Positions 9,353-18,035 of a stretch of 64,000 nucleotides of DNA are shown here, piece after piece. Positions within the stretch are counted from its first letter, which is position 1; each line of letters begins with the position of its first letter. The position numbers and the translations under genes are program-made. The notes below the pieces were generated by a model. The model made no database searches, was not told the origin of the DNA, and saw only the letters and a program-made list of their open reading frames with translations. The DNA is from Arthrobacter alpinus. GTDB taxonomy: Bacteria; Actinomycetota; Actinomycetes; Actinomycetales; Micrococcaceae. The stretch spans positions 3,782,001 through 3,846,000 of the forward strand of contig NZ_CP012677.1 of NCBI RefSeq assembly GCF_001294625.1. Direction: 5' to 3'.

Positions 9353-10296
9353 TCGTTCACCTCGGCCATGGCAGTGACTGCTACTTGGATGTCTTCGAGG
9401 ATGAGCTCGTGGTTGAGCATGCCACCGGCGAGAGCGCCAGCGCCGATGGTTACGGACACGCCGGCGTTCGCATCGACCACGTTACCGACGGCCCACACAC
9501 CTGGCACGCTGGTGCGCCCGGCCGCATCAACTGTGGCAAAAGAGCCCCACGGGAACTCGGTACGGTCCGCACCGAGTTTACGAAGTGGTTCGTCGCGAGG
9601 TGCGAAGCGGGGTGCTGTGAAAATCGCATCGAGAGAAATATGCGCTCCGCTGGTAAGCTCCACCCCGGTGAGCTGTCCATTGGATGAAAGGACGCGGGCG
9701 ACTGCACCACTGACGACCTCGATGCCGCGTGCTGCCAGTCCGGACCCAGCCTCGACTGTGGGAACGCCAACTTCGTTTTCCAAGTAAACGATCTGCGGTG
9801 ACCACTGTCGGAGCAGTTGGGCTTGAAAGGTACTACCAGGGCCGGTGGCGAGGATGCCGATCCGGCCGTCACCGACTTCGTAACCATCGCAGTACGGGCA
9901 GACCGCTACCCCGCTGCCCCATAGTTCGCCCAGGCCTTCGATCTCGGGAAGCTGATCCTCAAGGCCTGTAGCGATGATCAGGGCACGGGCAGTGAACGTC
10001 TCACCATCACTGCACTCGACTGAAAATCCGCCATTGACAGCCGTAGTCGCAACCACTGCGCCCGAGCGCACGACTCCGCCATAGCGTGCGACCTCCTCAC
10101 GGCCTTCGGCGAGCAACTGCAGCGGTGGTTTTCCATCGTGCCCCAAGACAGCGTGCATGTGACTCGAGACGCGATTGCGGGGACTGCTGGAATCGATGAC
10201 AAGCACGCGTCGCCGCGCCCGGACCAGTGTAAGAGCAGCGCTCAGCCCGCCGCTGCCGCCGCCAATAATTATGACTTCCCAATTTTCGTTGTTCAT
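9349..10296 (-). CDS. FAD-dependent pyridine nucleotide-disulfide oxidoreductase (TrxR-like)
   Basis: A 315-residue flavoprotein of the low-molecular-weight thioredoxin-reductase fold. The FAD motif is IIIGGGSGGLSAAL near residues 9-22, and a redox dithiol CPYC appears in VAVCPYCDGYE near residue 130, the usual position for this group. The C-terminal FAD motif is VWAVGNVVDANAG. First gene of the minus-strand operon, divergent from an XRE-cupin regulator at 10366 with a perfect palindrome between them. Similar regulator/flavoprotein/methyltransferase clusters are common in actinobacteria, but their substrate is not established. Thiol or disulfide chemistry on a small molecule is a reasonable inference. 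Confidence 0.85.
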   Translation of the reverse strand: MNNENWEVIIIGGGSGGLSAALTLVRARRRVLVIDSSSPRNRVSSHMHAVLGHDGKPPLQLLAEGREEVARYGGVVRSGAVVATTAVNGGFSVECSDGETFTARALIIATGLEDQLPEIEGLGELWGSGVAVCPYCDGYEVGDGRIGILATGPGSTFQAQLLRQWSPQIVYLENEVGVPTVEAGSGLAARGIEVVSGAVARVLSSNGQLTGVELTSGAHISLDAIFTAPRFAPRDEPLRKLGADRTEFPWGSFATVDAAGRTSVPGVWAVGNVVDANAGVSVTIGAGALAGGMLNHELILEDIQVAVTAMAEVNE

Positions 10297-10322
10297 TTAT
10301 CTATCCTGACCGGCACTGGCAT

Positions 10323-10346
10323 ATACTGCAATACAACTTGCAGTAT
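10323..10346. promoter_or_regulatory. Palindromic operator between flavoprotein and XRE-cupin genes
   Basis: Perfect 9-bp arms ATACTGCAA (10323-10331) and TTGCAGTAT (10338-10346) with a 6-bp spacer. It lies in the 69-bp divergent intergenic space, about 27 bases from the flavoprotein start and 20 bases from the regulator start, so one bound regulator could control both. Confidence 0.7.
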
Positions 10347-10365
10347 CCGCAAAACGGAGGTTGAT

Positions 10366-10935
10366 ATGGCCGAGGACGTTGAACGCATCATGACCGGGAT
10401 CGCACCCACGTTGCGAGACCTTCGGACCAAACGCAGAATCAGCTTGACCGAGGTGGCCGGACACCTCAATGTCAGCGTGAGCACCATGTCACGCCTAGAG
10501 TCGGGTGAGAGGGCTCCCACTCTTGATCTACTCATCCCGCTCGCTCGCCTCTACGGAGTCGCCCTCGATGACATCGTGAAGGCACCGCCCACGGGAGATC
10601 CTCGAATCCGTCCGCACCCCGTAAAGCGCCACGGAATGATCTACATCCCCCTCACGAAATCCGGGGGCCCAATGCAAGCCTTCAAAATGATCCTTCCCGG
10701 TGGCAAGCATCCAGCAGCAACCGCACAAACGCACGACGGCTATGAATGGTTGTACGTCCTCTCCGGCACCCTTGACCTGCAATTAGGAAACACCCACACC
10801 GCGATGGACGTCGGAGAAGCAGCAGAGTTCGACACAAGAACACCCCACCTCATCTCCAGCGCCAATGAACAACCAGTCGAACTCCTCGGCCTGTTCAGTC
10901 CTCAAGGAGAACGAATCCACATCACGGGACCATGA
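10366..10935 (+). CDS. XRE-family regulator with C-terminal cupin domain
   Basis: A 189-residue two-domain regulator. Residues about 12-70 form a helix-turn-helix (LRDLRTKRRISLTEVAGHLN, then VSTMSRLESGERAP), and residues about 115-189 a small cupin barrel (YEWLYVLSGTLDLQLG, later AAEFDTRTPH) that likely senses a small ligand. ATG at 10366 is preceded by CGGAGG; the open frame continues upstream but without a better start. It is divergent from the flavoprotein/methyltransferase/MFS operon and probably controls it through the palindrome at 10323. Confidence 0.88.
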   Translation: MAEDVERIMTGIAPTLRDLRTKRRISLTEVAGHLNVSVSTMSRLESGERAPTLDLLIPLARLYGVALDDIVKAPPTGDPRIRPHPVKRHGMIYIPLTKSGGPMQAFKMILPGGKHPAATAQTHDGYEWLYVLSGTLDLQLGNTHTAMDVGEAAEFDTRTPHLISSANEQPVELLGLFSPQGERIHITGP

Positions 10936-11151
10936 GGCTTCGGCTCACCTTGCCCCGACTCGGGGCGTGACAACAGCGCATCGCTAGACGTCTCGCATCA
11001 CTAATGTCATTTTCAGGACTCGGCTGCACACGCTCCCACGGAATTCCGGGGGTTGTGCAGACGACTCTTGACATTAAAATTTCAGAAGTGCCCTGCACGA
11101 AACGGCGTTCTGCTCAATAGTCCCCTGCACGAAACGTGTCTTTTCAGCCCT
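10936..11151. repeat. Junction region with res-like motifs and a 14-bp direct repeat
   Basis: No gene is seen. Two variants of the 19-bp res-like motif occur at 11011-11029 (reverse) and 11055-11073 (forward, GTGCAGACGACTCTTGACA). A direct repeat CCCTGCACGAAACG lies at 11091-11104 and 11123-11136. The region separates the XRE-cupin cluster from a probable Tn3-type end and looks like a recombination scar. Confidence 0.5.
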
Positions 11152-11190
11152 GGGGCATCGTGGAGGATCGGTACGAAAGTTTGCGCTCAG
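11152..11190 (+). repeat. Probable C-type Tn3 terminal repeat
   Basis: Begins GGGG, contains GGTACGAAAG, and ends TTTGCGCTCAG. That is the layout of Tn3-family ends (GGGG outermost, ACGAAA in the middle, a CTAAG-like inner end). It stands 3 bases from the stop of a resolvase gene, the same arrangement as the A- and B-type resolvase ends here. No partner end was found, so this is tentative. Confidence 0.45.
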
Positions 11191-11193
11191 GAA

Positions 11194-11775
11194 TTATGAG
11201 GGGTCGCCTGCTCGTTTGATGGCACGGTAGACGGTGGAACGGGCTACGCCGAAAAGTTCGGCAATCTCAACGGTGGTGTGTGTTCCCGCCCGGTGAACAG
11301 AGACCAGGTGTGTTTCCTGTGCCTTGGAGAGCTTGGGCTGTTTTCCCCGCAGCTTGCCCTTTGCCTTGGCGACGGCCATGCCCTCACGGGTTCGCGCACG
11401 GATCAGGTCTGCCTCAAATTCGGCCACCATGGCCAGAACATTGAAAAGGAGCCTGCCCACGGGATCGGTGGGGTCATGGACGGAACCACCGATACTGAGC
11501 TTGACCTCGCGACGGGTGAGTTCATCAACGATGTCCTTTGCATCGCGCAGCGACCGGGCCAGACGGTCGAGCTTGGTCACCACGAGGGTATCCCCGCCCC
11601 GGCAGGCTGCCAGTGCTTGCCCAAGCCCAGGACGGGCCCTGTTGGCACCGGTGAGGCCCTGGTCGGTGAAAGTTTGCTCCTGTGACACCCCCAGGGCAAG
11701 CAAGGCATTCTTTTGGGCGGTGAGGTCTTGGTCATTGGTGGATACGCGCGCGTATCCAATCAGGAGTCCAGTCAT
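11194..11775 (-). CDS. tnpR: Serine recombinase/resolvase, C-type Tn3 element
   Basis: A 193-residue small serine recombinase that would resolve transposition cointegrates. The catalytic serine is Ser12 in LIGYARVSTNDQ; the family motifs VTKLDRLARSL and FEADLIRARTREGM follow, and the C-terminus has a helix-turn-helix (TTVEIAELFGVARSTVYRAI). It differs clearly from the A- and B-type resolvases in this island, so it marks a separate element. Its stop lies just inside a candidate terminal repeat at 11152-11190. No matching tnpA is present. Confidence 0.88.
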   Translation of the reverse strand: MTGLLIGYARVSTNDQDLTAQKNALLALGVSQEQTFTDQGLTGANRARPGLGQALAACRGGDTLVVTKLDRLARSLRDAKDIVDELTRREVKLSIGGSVHDPTDPVGRLLFNVLAMVAEFEADLIRARTREGMAVAKAKGKLRGKQPKLSKAQETHLVSVHRAGTHTTVEIAELFGVARSTVYRAIKRAGDPS

Positions 11776-12105
11776 GGTTTTTGAGTGTATCGTTTAGCCC
11801 CCCATCACCGGGCATTAAGTCGGGCACCTTATCCGGGAATCTGGCTGCTGCGGAACAACGCTGTTTCGAAAATTTCCAGAACTCGTCTGCACACGCCCCG
11901 GTGAGGGACCGGCTTGCGGGACGAATCTCGCTATCTATATGGGACACCCAATGAGGAACGGTATGGCTCTTGGCGAGATCAAGGTTTGGCGGAATTGGAT
12001 TCGCTGTTCTCGCTGCCAGCGACTCACCGGCTCTGTTGGCGAATGGACACTTCGGCTACGCTAATTGCCATGCAACCCTTACCACCGCACGAGGCCACTG
12101 CTGAT
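11776..12105. other. Intergenic stretch with one res-like motif
   Basis: No supportable gene. A variant of the 19-bp motif (reverse, CAGAACTCGTCTGCAC) lies about 11873-11892, upstream of the C-type resolvase. The rest carries no clear signal, although a weak longer reading of the lipoprotein frame crosses it. Confidence 0.4.
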
Positions 12106-12723
12106 ATGGACTTGAGTCTTCGAGCCACGTGGCGGGACCAGTATCGCTTAGGGATTTTTGGGCTCACGACACTGCTGATCGTACTGACAGGGTGCACCAG
12201 CCCTCAACCCGCCCCAGTCACATCCCAACCTGTCAGCTCGGCCTCATCGTCACCCATCCGAGTTGCCGCCTTGCCAGAGGCCAAAACGACCGTTGACTGT
12301 GCCATGTCTCGTCCCCAAAAGGACTCTTTCCCAATCCAAGCGGACGATCTGGCGCTTGGCCCCTTGTTGTATCCAGGAATCCTCGATGGGTATAATTCAC
12401 CGCGCTCGGATGCGGTGGATGGGATCACCTTTGCCAAGATCGGGACTCACCTCTCGCCAGATGCGACAGTGACAGTATCCATAACCCCGGAAGCAAGTAG
12501 CTGGGCCAGTATCGTCACTGAAAACGGTCCGCCAGCCGGCTACCTGTCCGTGACGTACAAAAGCTGCCCCTCCTCCCAGCATGCCGCGGGCTCCTGGTGG
12601 GTCGGCGGATTCGCACTCAGGAACGAAACTTCTGGATGCTTACCCCTCAACGCGCAGGTTGAAGGAGAAACTTCTATCCGCAGGGTCACCATTTCCTTCT
12701 GGGATAAGACGTGCGGCTCATAG
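12106..12723 (+). CDS. Lipoprotein of unknown function
   Basis: A 205-residue predicted lipoprotein. A basic N-terminus is followed by a hydrophobic helix and a lipobox LTGC, placing the lipidated Cys at residue 30, then a Ser/Pro-rich linker (PQPAPVTSQPVSSASSS). The body contains four further Cys residues that could form disulfides outside the cell. No family was recognised. ATG at 12106 is preferred because it gives a normal signal peptide; ATGs at 12070 or 12043 are alternatives. It stands alone between the C-type resolvase and the convergent ABC pair. Confidence 0.6.
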   Translation: MDLSLRATWRDQYRLGIFGLTTLLIVLTGCTSPQPAPVTSQPVSSASSSPIRVAALPEAKTTVDCAMSRPQKDSFPIQADDLALGPLLYPGILDGYNSPRSDAVDGITFAKIGTHLSPDATVTVSITPEASSWASIVTENGPPAGYLSVTYKSCPSSQHAAGSWWVGGFALRNETSGCLPLNAQVEGETSIRRVTISFWDKTCGS

Positions 12724-12866
12724 TTCCACCGACGGACTGTTCCGCCTGCCGTTCCTGATGCGAGACATTACCTTTCGGTGCATTTACTCGGTTAGGGCCT
12801 GAGCGCATGCGGGACTGGATGTGTTGAGATTTTTATCTAGCGGAAGTGTTTTTCACTAAGCAGGTA

Positions 12867-13520
12867 TTAGACCATCGAGGCAAGCGCGTCGAGGGTCAGT
12901 TGGGTGTCGCATCGTTCTTCGACGTGGTCGCTGTGGGTGGCTATGAGGATTGCGGCTCCCTTGTCGGCCATATGGCGCAGGGTGGTGATGACCATTTCTG
13001 TGTTGCCCTCATCGAGGGCACCGGTGGGCTCATCAGCCAAGATTAGACCCGGTTTCTTGACTAGGAGCCGGGCGAGAGCGACTCGCTGTTGCTCGCCGCC
13101 GCTGAGCTCGTAGACTCGGTCTTTTGCCCGGCCGTCGAGTCCCACATGCTCAAGTGCCTGCTGGTATATGGCCTGTTGTTGTGCTCGGTTGAGGCCGCGC
13201 AGTTGTCCGCCTGCCACAGCGAGGTTGGCTTGAATGCTGGCATTGTCAATGAGGGCATAGTTCTGAAAGAGGTATCCGAGGGTGTCTCGTCGGAAGATCC
13301 GGCGCTGCCCGGCTCTGAATGCAGTGGCGTCGGCGCCGTCGACGAGGATCTTCCCTGCTGTGAGGGGTTCCAACAGGCCTAGGCAGTTCAAAAGCGTGGA
13401 CTTGCCAGAGCCACTGGGGCCACGGATGGCCATCATTTCCCCGTTATTGACGGTCAGTTCCAATCCCTCCCAGAGGGTGCGTTGACCAATGGCTTTGGTC
13501 AGGCCGTGTGCTGTGATCAT
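12867..13520 (-). CDS. ABC transporter ATP-binding protein, bacteriocin/MacB-LolD type
   Basis: ATPase subunit of 217 residues. Walker A GPSGSGKS (residues 34-41), Q-loop LFQNYAL, signature LSGGEQQR, Walker B LILADEP and the switch His in ATHSDH are all present. It belongs to the class that pairs with FtsX-like or DUF1430-type permeases, and the 12-base gap to such a permease upstream supports this. AAAGGAG precedes the ATG at 13520. In lactococcin-972-type loci this ATPase and permease give export or immunity, but no such bacteriocin gene is seen here. Confidence 0.88.
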   Translation of the reverse strand: MITAHGLTKAIGQRTLWEGLELTVNNGEMMAIRGPSGSGKSTLLNCLGLLEPLTAGKILVDGADATAFRAGQRRIFRRDTLGYLFQNYALIDNASIQANLAVAGGQLRGLNRAQQQAIYQQALEHVGLDGRAKDRVYELSGGEQQRVALARLLVKKPGLILADEPTGALDEGNTEMVITTLRHMADKGAAILIATHSDHVEERCDTQLTLDALASMV

Positions 13521-13532
13521 GTGATGGCTCCT

Positions 13533-15626
13533 TTAGGCGTCCGCTGAATGTGAGCGAATGAGCGAGGTCTTGTAGCCGCGCAGGGCGAGCAGGGTGAAAG
13601 TGATGCTGACAAGGGCGATACCGGCAGCGATGGCGGGCGCCCACTCCATGAGAGCAGGGATATCCACTGGCACCGGCGCTCCTCCGTCTGCAATCTTCTT
13701 CGCAAGTGCCCCGGCGTGCCTGGCGGGGATACTCAGTCCGTAGAGAACGAGGCCGATGCCGGCAACGGCCTCAACCGTGAGAAGGACCTTGTTCACCCGC
13801 CACGATCGCCAGCCATGAATAAAACTGGTGAAGATCCTTTGGGCGTTTTTACGGGTGTAAATGATCGCTACGCCTAGGGATGTGACCATCAGAACGGCGA
13901 TGGCGGCAATGGTGCTGAAGAGGTGGTTTCGGAGCGCGGATGCGTCTTTTTGAAAGACGATGCTGGCATCGAGTGCTGCTGGATGAAAGCCGGTCACGAA
14001 GGCTGGCGCCCCTGCCGTGTCGGCTCCGGAGATGATACGTGCAGGGTCTGTAAATAGCATCGCGCCACTCATCGCGTAGGCATAGTAGTCAGGTTCCGTG
14101 ATCCAACCGCCACCGGAGGGGATGGTTACCAGGACGGCGCCGGGAACTTCGGTATCGGCGAGGATGCCGCTGTTTGAACCGAAGGCGTTGATGGCCTGGT
14201 TGTTGGCTATCATCACGGTTTCTGTAAACGGACGGTCCGCACCAATGGCACCGGCGATCACCGCGGTAATTTCGGTGAGTTCTCCTTGGAGTGTTTCGGG
14301 TACCAGCAGCCGGACCGTGTTCGAGGGCTGTATCCGTTGTCCTTGGGCATCCAGGATCGTTTCGCGCTCAAGGTAGCTGGAATTGACGAATACGACGGGT
14401 GGCCCCGGGGCTGGGGCGACCTTGCTATTTGGATCGTAGGGACGCATTTCCGCAAATGGTCTCATGAAGGCCAGAACCGCTTGGCCGTCGGCGTCGGCCT
14501 GCTTGGCAACGTGGGCGAAGGTTGCTGACTGCTGTGCGAATTCTTCCATTGACAAGTAGCTGGCGAATTGGAGTTGGTTGAGGTCGCTATTGGAGGCCCA
14601 CACAGCTTTGCTCGCTTGCTGGCCCAGCACCTGACCGCCCAGGGCGAGCGTTGCTGAGAGAATACCCACCGCCAATAGTGACGCGGCAATTCGTACCGTA
14701 TAGATCGAGACAAAGATGGACTTACTCGGTATGAGCCCCTTGACGGCCGCAATGAGAGGAACCCTCCCGGCCAACACCAGCACTGCCGTATGAGTCAGCA
14801 GTGCTGTCAGTGCCAGAGTAGCGGCCACCAGCAGTGCAACCATCCCGAACTGGGCAAGCTGATGAAGCGAGTTATAAACAAACAAGCCGATGGCAGTCAG
14901 CAAGGCAACCCCCACGTACAGGGGTAGTGCGAATCGTCCCAAGGCAAGCAAGTCCCGGCTCAAAACTTCAGCGAAGGAACTGCCTTGCAGCCGCTGGATG
15001 GCATAGCTTCTGGCATTGAGGATCACCCCAGCTCCGGAGCTCACCACAACAATCAAAGCTAGAATCAGGAAACTTGCGCCAAGGCCGGAGGTGGCCAGGA
15101 ACCATTGAAACACTTCCCCAGGACTGGCAGTGGTTGAAGTGACGTCAAGCCCCATCGCTTCCAGCCCCACCGTCAGCGCGTGTTCCACATCTGCGGTATT
15201 GGCTCCAAAGAGAACATATCGGCCGCGAACATCCATCGAGGCGATCTTTTCCCAAGGAAGCACCGTGGTCGTCATGGAACGCGCAAAATCCGGGTAGCCC
15301 TTCGCCAGCCATGTCGCCGAAGCTGCAGAGCCATCCCCCACCTCCAGATAGAGGTTGCGGCGGGTGGCTGGGTTTTGCAGATCGGGAACCATGCGAGCAA
15401 TGTTGGCGTGTTGCGCCTGTGCCGTCGCCTGGATCAAGGCCGTTGCCGTCTGTGTGTCGATGTCCTTGGCCGAACCGGGGCCACCCACCATCGGGGTATT
15501 CACCGACAAGTAGCTAGTGGCCCCTTGCACGCCAATATCATCCGCCGCAGACATGAACCCGAAAGCCAGGATCACAGCAAAAACAGCAATAACGCAGTGA
15601 ACAAACTTTACAATCCTGTGAATCAT
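13533..15626 (-). CDS. Bacteriocin-associated integral membrane permease (DUF1430-like)
   Basis: A 697-residue membrane protein paired with the ATPase just downstream. An N-terminal membrane segment (IVKFVHCVIAVFAVILAF) is followed by an extracellular domain of about 140 residues, three or four helices, a second large extracellular domain, and three C-terminal helices. This double layout matches the permeases of lactococcin 972-type bacteriocin loci. The start is ATG at 15626 after a GGGGA. The ligand is unknown; immunity or antimicrobial-peptide efflux is the most likely role. Confidence 0.75.
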   Translation of the reverse strand: MIHRIVKFVHCVIAVFAVILAFGFMSAADDIGVQGATSYLSVNTPMVGGPGSAKDIDTQTATALIQATAQAQHANIARMVPDLQNPATRRNLYLEVGDGSAASATWLAKGYPDFARSMTTTVLPWEKIASMDVRGRYVLFGANTADVEHALTVGLEAMGLDVTSTTASPGEVFQWFLATSGLGASFLILALIVVVSSGAGVILNARSYAIQRLQGSSFAEVLSRDLLALGRFALPLYVGVALLTAIGLFVYNSLHQLAQFGMVALLVAATLALTALLTHTAVLVLAGRVPLIAAVKGLIPSKSIFVSIYTVRIAASLLAVGILSATLALGGQVLGQQASKAVWASNSDLNQLQFASYLSMEEFAQQSATFAHVAKQADADGQAVLAFMRPFAEMRPYDPNSKVAPAPGPPVVFVNSSYLERETILDAQGQRIQPSNTVRLLVPETLQGELTEITAVIAGAIGADRPFTETVMIANNQAINAFGSNSGILADTEVPGAVLVTIPSGGGWITEPDYYAYAMSGAMLFTDPARIISGADTAGAPAFVTGFHPAALDASIVFQKDASALRNHLFSTIAAIAVLMVTSLGVAIIYTRKNAQRIFTSFIHGWRSWRVNKVLLTVEAVAGIGLVLYGLSIPARHAGALAKKIADGGAPVPVDIPALMEWAPAIAAGIALVSITFTLLALRGYKTSLIRSHSADA

Positions 15627-16232
15627 CAATCCCCATCATTGCTAACTCATCACCTGGATCCAAGCGATGCCACAACATCAAGCAAGCTGCCCGAGCATCA
15701 AGGCAACGGGACACGACGGCATGCCAGGACGTCTCCATGCCTCGCTGTCAAGGCAAACATTTCAATCAGCATAGCCACGGAACTAAAGACCATTGGGACC
15801 GTCGAAGTATTTAGCCATCAAGTAGTGTCCCCGATCTGGGCCCCAGTCCTAGCACGCATCCCGCACACATGAAAAACCATCATCCGCTGACCGCCCAAGC
15901 ACAACAATTCCACAGACACCCTTCACCTATCCGGGACGGTTCACCCCCCGACTTCTCAGCGAATGATCGCGAGGATCGGGATGCACCATTTTCACGAAAT
16001 TTCGCTGAGCTGGTTGTTGGGAAAAACAAATTGTTACGGCATCACTACGCTGACTCGTCATCGCCTATCTCATCGCACAACAGGACTCTGCCAGTAACTC
16101 GTCTCGGTAGAGGTTCCCCAGTGGGCATGACGCGGCTGGCCTCCACGCCTAGAAGTTTGACTGCCAGAACATACTGGAGGGGGGTGGGAATAAGTGAATG
16201 TTTGGTCGAGAGGCGTTGGGTAGTCTTGATTG
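15627..16232. other. Intergenic stretch, 606 bases, no gene supported
   Basis: Short frames exist on both strands but none has a ribosome site, signal peptide or recognisable family. I looked in particular for a small secreted bacteriocin precursor upstream of the ABC pair and found none. The region must hold promoters for the permease (minus) and the nuclease (plus). Confidence 0.5.
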
Positions 16233-17264
16233 ATGACATCCGGCGACCTTTCCCCTCTTCCCGACGACTATGCCCAGGTGCTGGCTTCGTTGAAGGATCG
16301 GGTCCGTGAAGCAAGGATTACTGCCCAGCGCAGAGTCAATACGGAACTCATTAGCCTGTACTGGGGCATTGGGCAGCAAATACTTGCGCATCAAGACAAC
16401 CAAGGATGGGGTGCCGGCGTCATCCGCCGTTTGGCTGAGGACCTACGCACCGAGTTTCCGCTGATGAAGGGTTTTTCCCAACGCAACCTGCAGTACATGC
16501 GGACCATGGCCAGCGCTTGGGGACCTGAGTCAAATGTGCCACAGCTTGTGGCGCAATTGCCGTGGGGACACATCCGCACCATTCTTGACAAGGCAGAAAC
16601 CCCTCAAGCGCGTGATTGGTATGCCGCCGCCACCGTGGAATTCGGATGGTCCCGCAATGTCCTGCTGAACATGATGATGAACCGGTCCATGGAACGCACG
16701 GGGACCGCGCCGTCTAACTTCACGCAGCATTTGGCTGCCGCGGACTCGGAACTGGCACAACAAGTGGCCAAGGACCCTTATGCCTTTGAGTTTCTGGGGC
16801 TATCGGGCGAGGTGGCAGAAAGAGACCTGGAACAGGCGCTCATGGACCGTATCGTGGAGACACTGCGGGAATTGGGCCCAGGCTTCGCCTTTGTTGGCCG
16901 CCAAGTTCATATGGAAGTGGACGGAGACGACTTTTACATTGATCTCTTGTTCTTCCATGTCGAGCAGCTGCGTTACTTCGTCATCGAACTAAAAACGGGG
17001 AAGTTCCAACCCGAATTCGCTGGGAAGCTGAATTTTTATGTCGCGTTGGTCGATGACAAACTACGACGCCAAGCTCACGCGCCGACAGTCGGAATTCTCA
17101 TCTGCGGTAGCAAGAACGATCACACCGTTCGATACGCCCTTGGACGTTCCACCTCGCCCATGGCTGTGGCCGCTTACACCTATGATCAGCTCACCACCGA
17201 GGATCGTGCGATACTCCCACCAGAGGAACAGCTCACCGCGGCCCTCGATACCCTCCCGGAGTGA
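16233..17264 (+). CDS. YhcG-type PD-(D/E)xK nuclease (DUF1016)
   Basis: A 343-residue protein of the YhcG group. The N-terminal half (about 10-170) matches the DUF1016 N-terminal domain (LYWGIGQQI, GFSQRNLQYMRTMA). The C-terminal half holds the nuclease core: Asp237 in FYIDLLFFH and Glu252-x-Lys254 in VIELKTGKF, the expected catalytic triad. Members occur beside restriction-modification and other defence genes and on mobile DNA, but the biochemical role is poorly known. ATG at 16233 directly follows an in-frame TTG. It stands alone here, next to a truncated resolvase. Confidence 0.85.
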   Translation: MTSGDLSPLPDDYAQVLASLKDRVREARITAQRRVNTELISLYWGIGQQILAHQDNQGWGAGVIRRLAEDLRTEFPLMKGFSQRNLQYMRTMASAWGPESNVPQLVAQLPWGHIRTILDKAETPQARDWYAAATVEFGWSRNVLLNMMMNRSMERTGTAPSNFTQHLAAADSELAQQVAKDPYAFEFLGLSGEVAERDLEQALMDRIVETLRELGPGFAFVGRQVHMEVDGDDFYIDLLFFHVEQLRYFVIELKTGKFQPEFAGKLNFYVALVDDKLRRQAHAPTVGILICGSKNDHTVRYALGRSTSPMAVAAYTYDQLTTEDRAILPPEEQLTAALDTLPE

Positions 17265-17383
17265 GCAATCCTGAGCACGGGGACAAAACACCCGGCTAGA
17301 AACCCTGTTGGTATATAACCAGCGATAAAGAGCGAAGCCTCGACTGTCCCGCAGGAGGTTCCACATACGGACACGTCAGGGCT

Positions 17384-17427
17384 GTGCAGACGAGTACTGA
17401 AATTCGCGCAGGCGACTCTTGAAAATG
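17384..17427 (+). repeat. Tandem res-like subsites before a truncated resolvase
   Basis: An exact copy of the 19-bp motif GTGCAGACGAGTACTGAAA (17384-17402), then a diverged second copy running into AAAATGACA. The same tandem layout, in reverse, lies at 28062-28115. Position immediately before a resolvase gene suggests resolvase binding sites. Confidence 0.6.
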
Positions 17428-17993
17428 ACAGCTACGCGAGGGTATCGAGCACAAAGCAGGACCTAGGGCGACAGCTGGCCGCGCTAGAGGCCGAAGGCAT
17501 CCCAACTGAACTAATCCACGTCGATAAGAAGTCTGGGGCCACTACGGACCGCCCTGGGCTTACGGCGGCGCTAGCTCACGCCAGGGCCGGGGATGTCATC
17601 GTGGTGCACACACTGGACAGGCTGGGCCGGACGGTACGAGACACCCTGAACATGATTCACGAACTGGACCAGCGCGGCGTAGGTGTCCGCAACCTGGCGG
17701 ACCCTATCCGGGTTGACTCATCCAATCCAGCGGACCCCATGAGCCAGCTCGCCGTTGTCATGCTGGCCCTGTTCGGACAGATGGAGCGCACTTATGCTGT
17801 CGAACGCGCAGCACATGCGCGTTCTGTTGCGGCAGCTGCCGGTAAGAGGACGGGAAGGCCTTCCGTAGTGGCTCCCGACAGCCTGGAACACGCTGTCTTG
17901 CTACGGGACAACGGAGCTACCATGGGCGAAATTGTCACCAAAACTAAACTGTCTAGATCAACCCTTTATCGACACTTGCCGCCGCGCCAGTAG
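17428..17993 (+). pseudogene. Serine recombinase lacking its start
   Basis: The frame carries SYARVSSTKQDL with the catalytic serine, then VVHTLDRLGRTVRD, QMERTYAVERAAHARS and a C-terminal helix-turn-helix, so it is nearly full length for a small serine resolvase (about 188 residues). No start codon is usable in frame: the ATG at 17426 is out of phase, as if a few codons (the usual M..IG) were deleted. An internal GTG at 17601 would omit the active site. Different from the other three resolvases in the window. Confidence 0.75.
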
Positions 17994-17996
17994 CCT

Positions 17997-18035
17997 ACTC
18001 ATTCACTCAAAAGATCAAATGAGTTTTTACTCATT
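17997..18035. repeat. ACTCATT iterons downstream of the partition genes
   Basis: Copies of ACTCATT or its reverse AATGAGT at 17997-18003, 18018-18024 and 18029-18035. Related clusters lie at 18251-18281 and 18919-18985, so the repeats bracket the parA operon as centromere-like sites often do. Confidence 0.55.

Noticed and set aside
15627..16232. Possible lactococcin-972-type precursor
   Set aside because: No small frame with signal peptide and Gly/Trp-rich tail was found on either strand.
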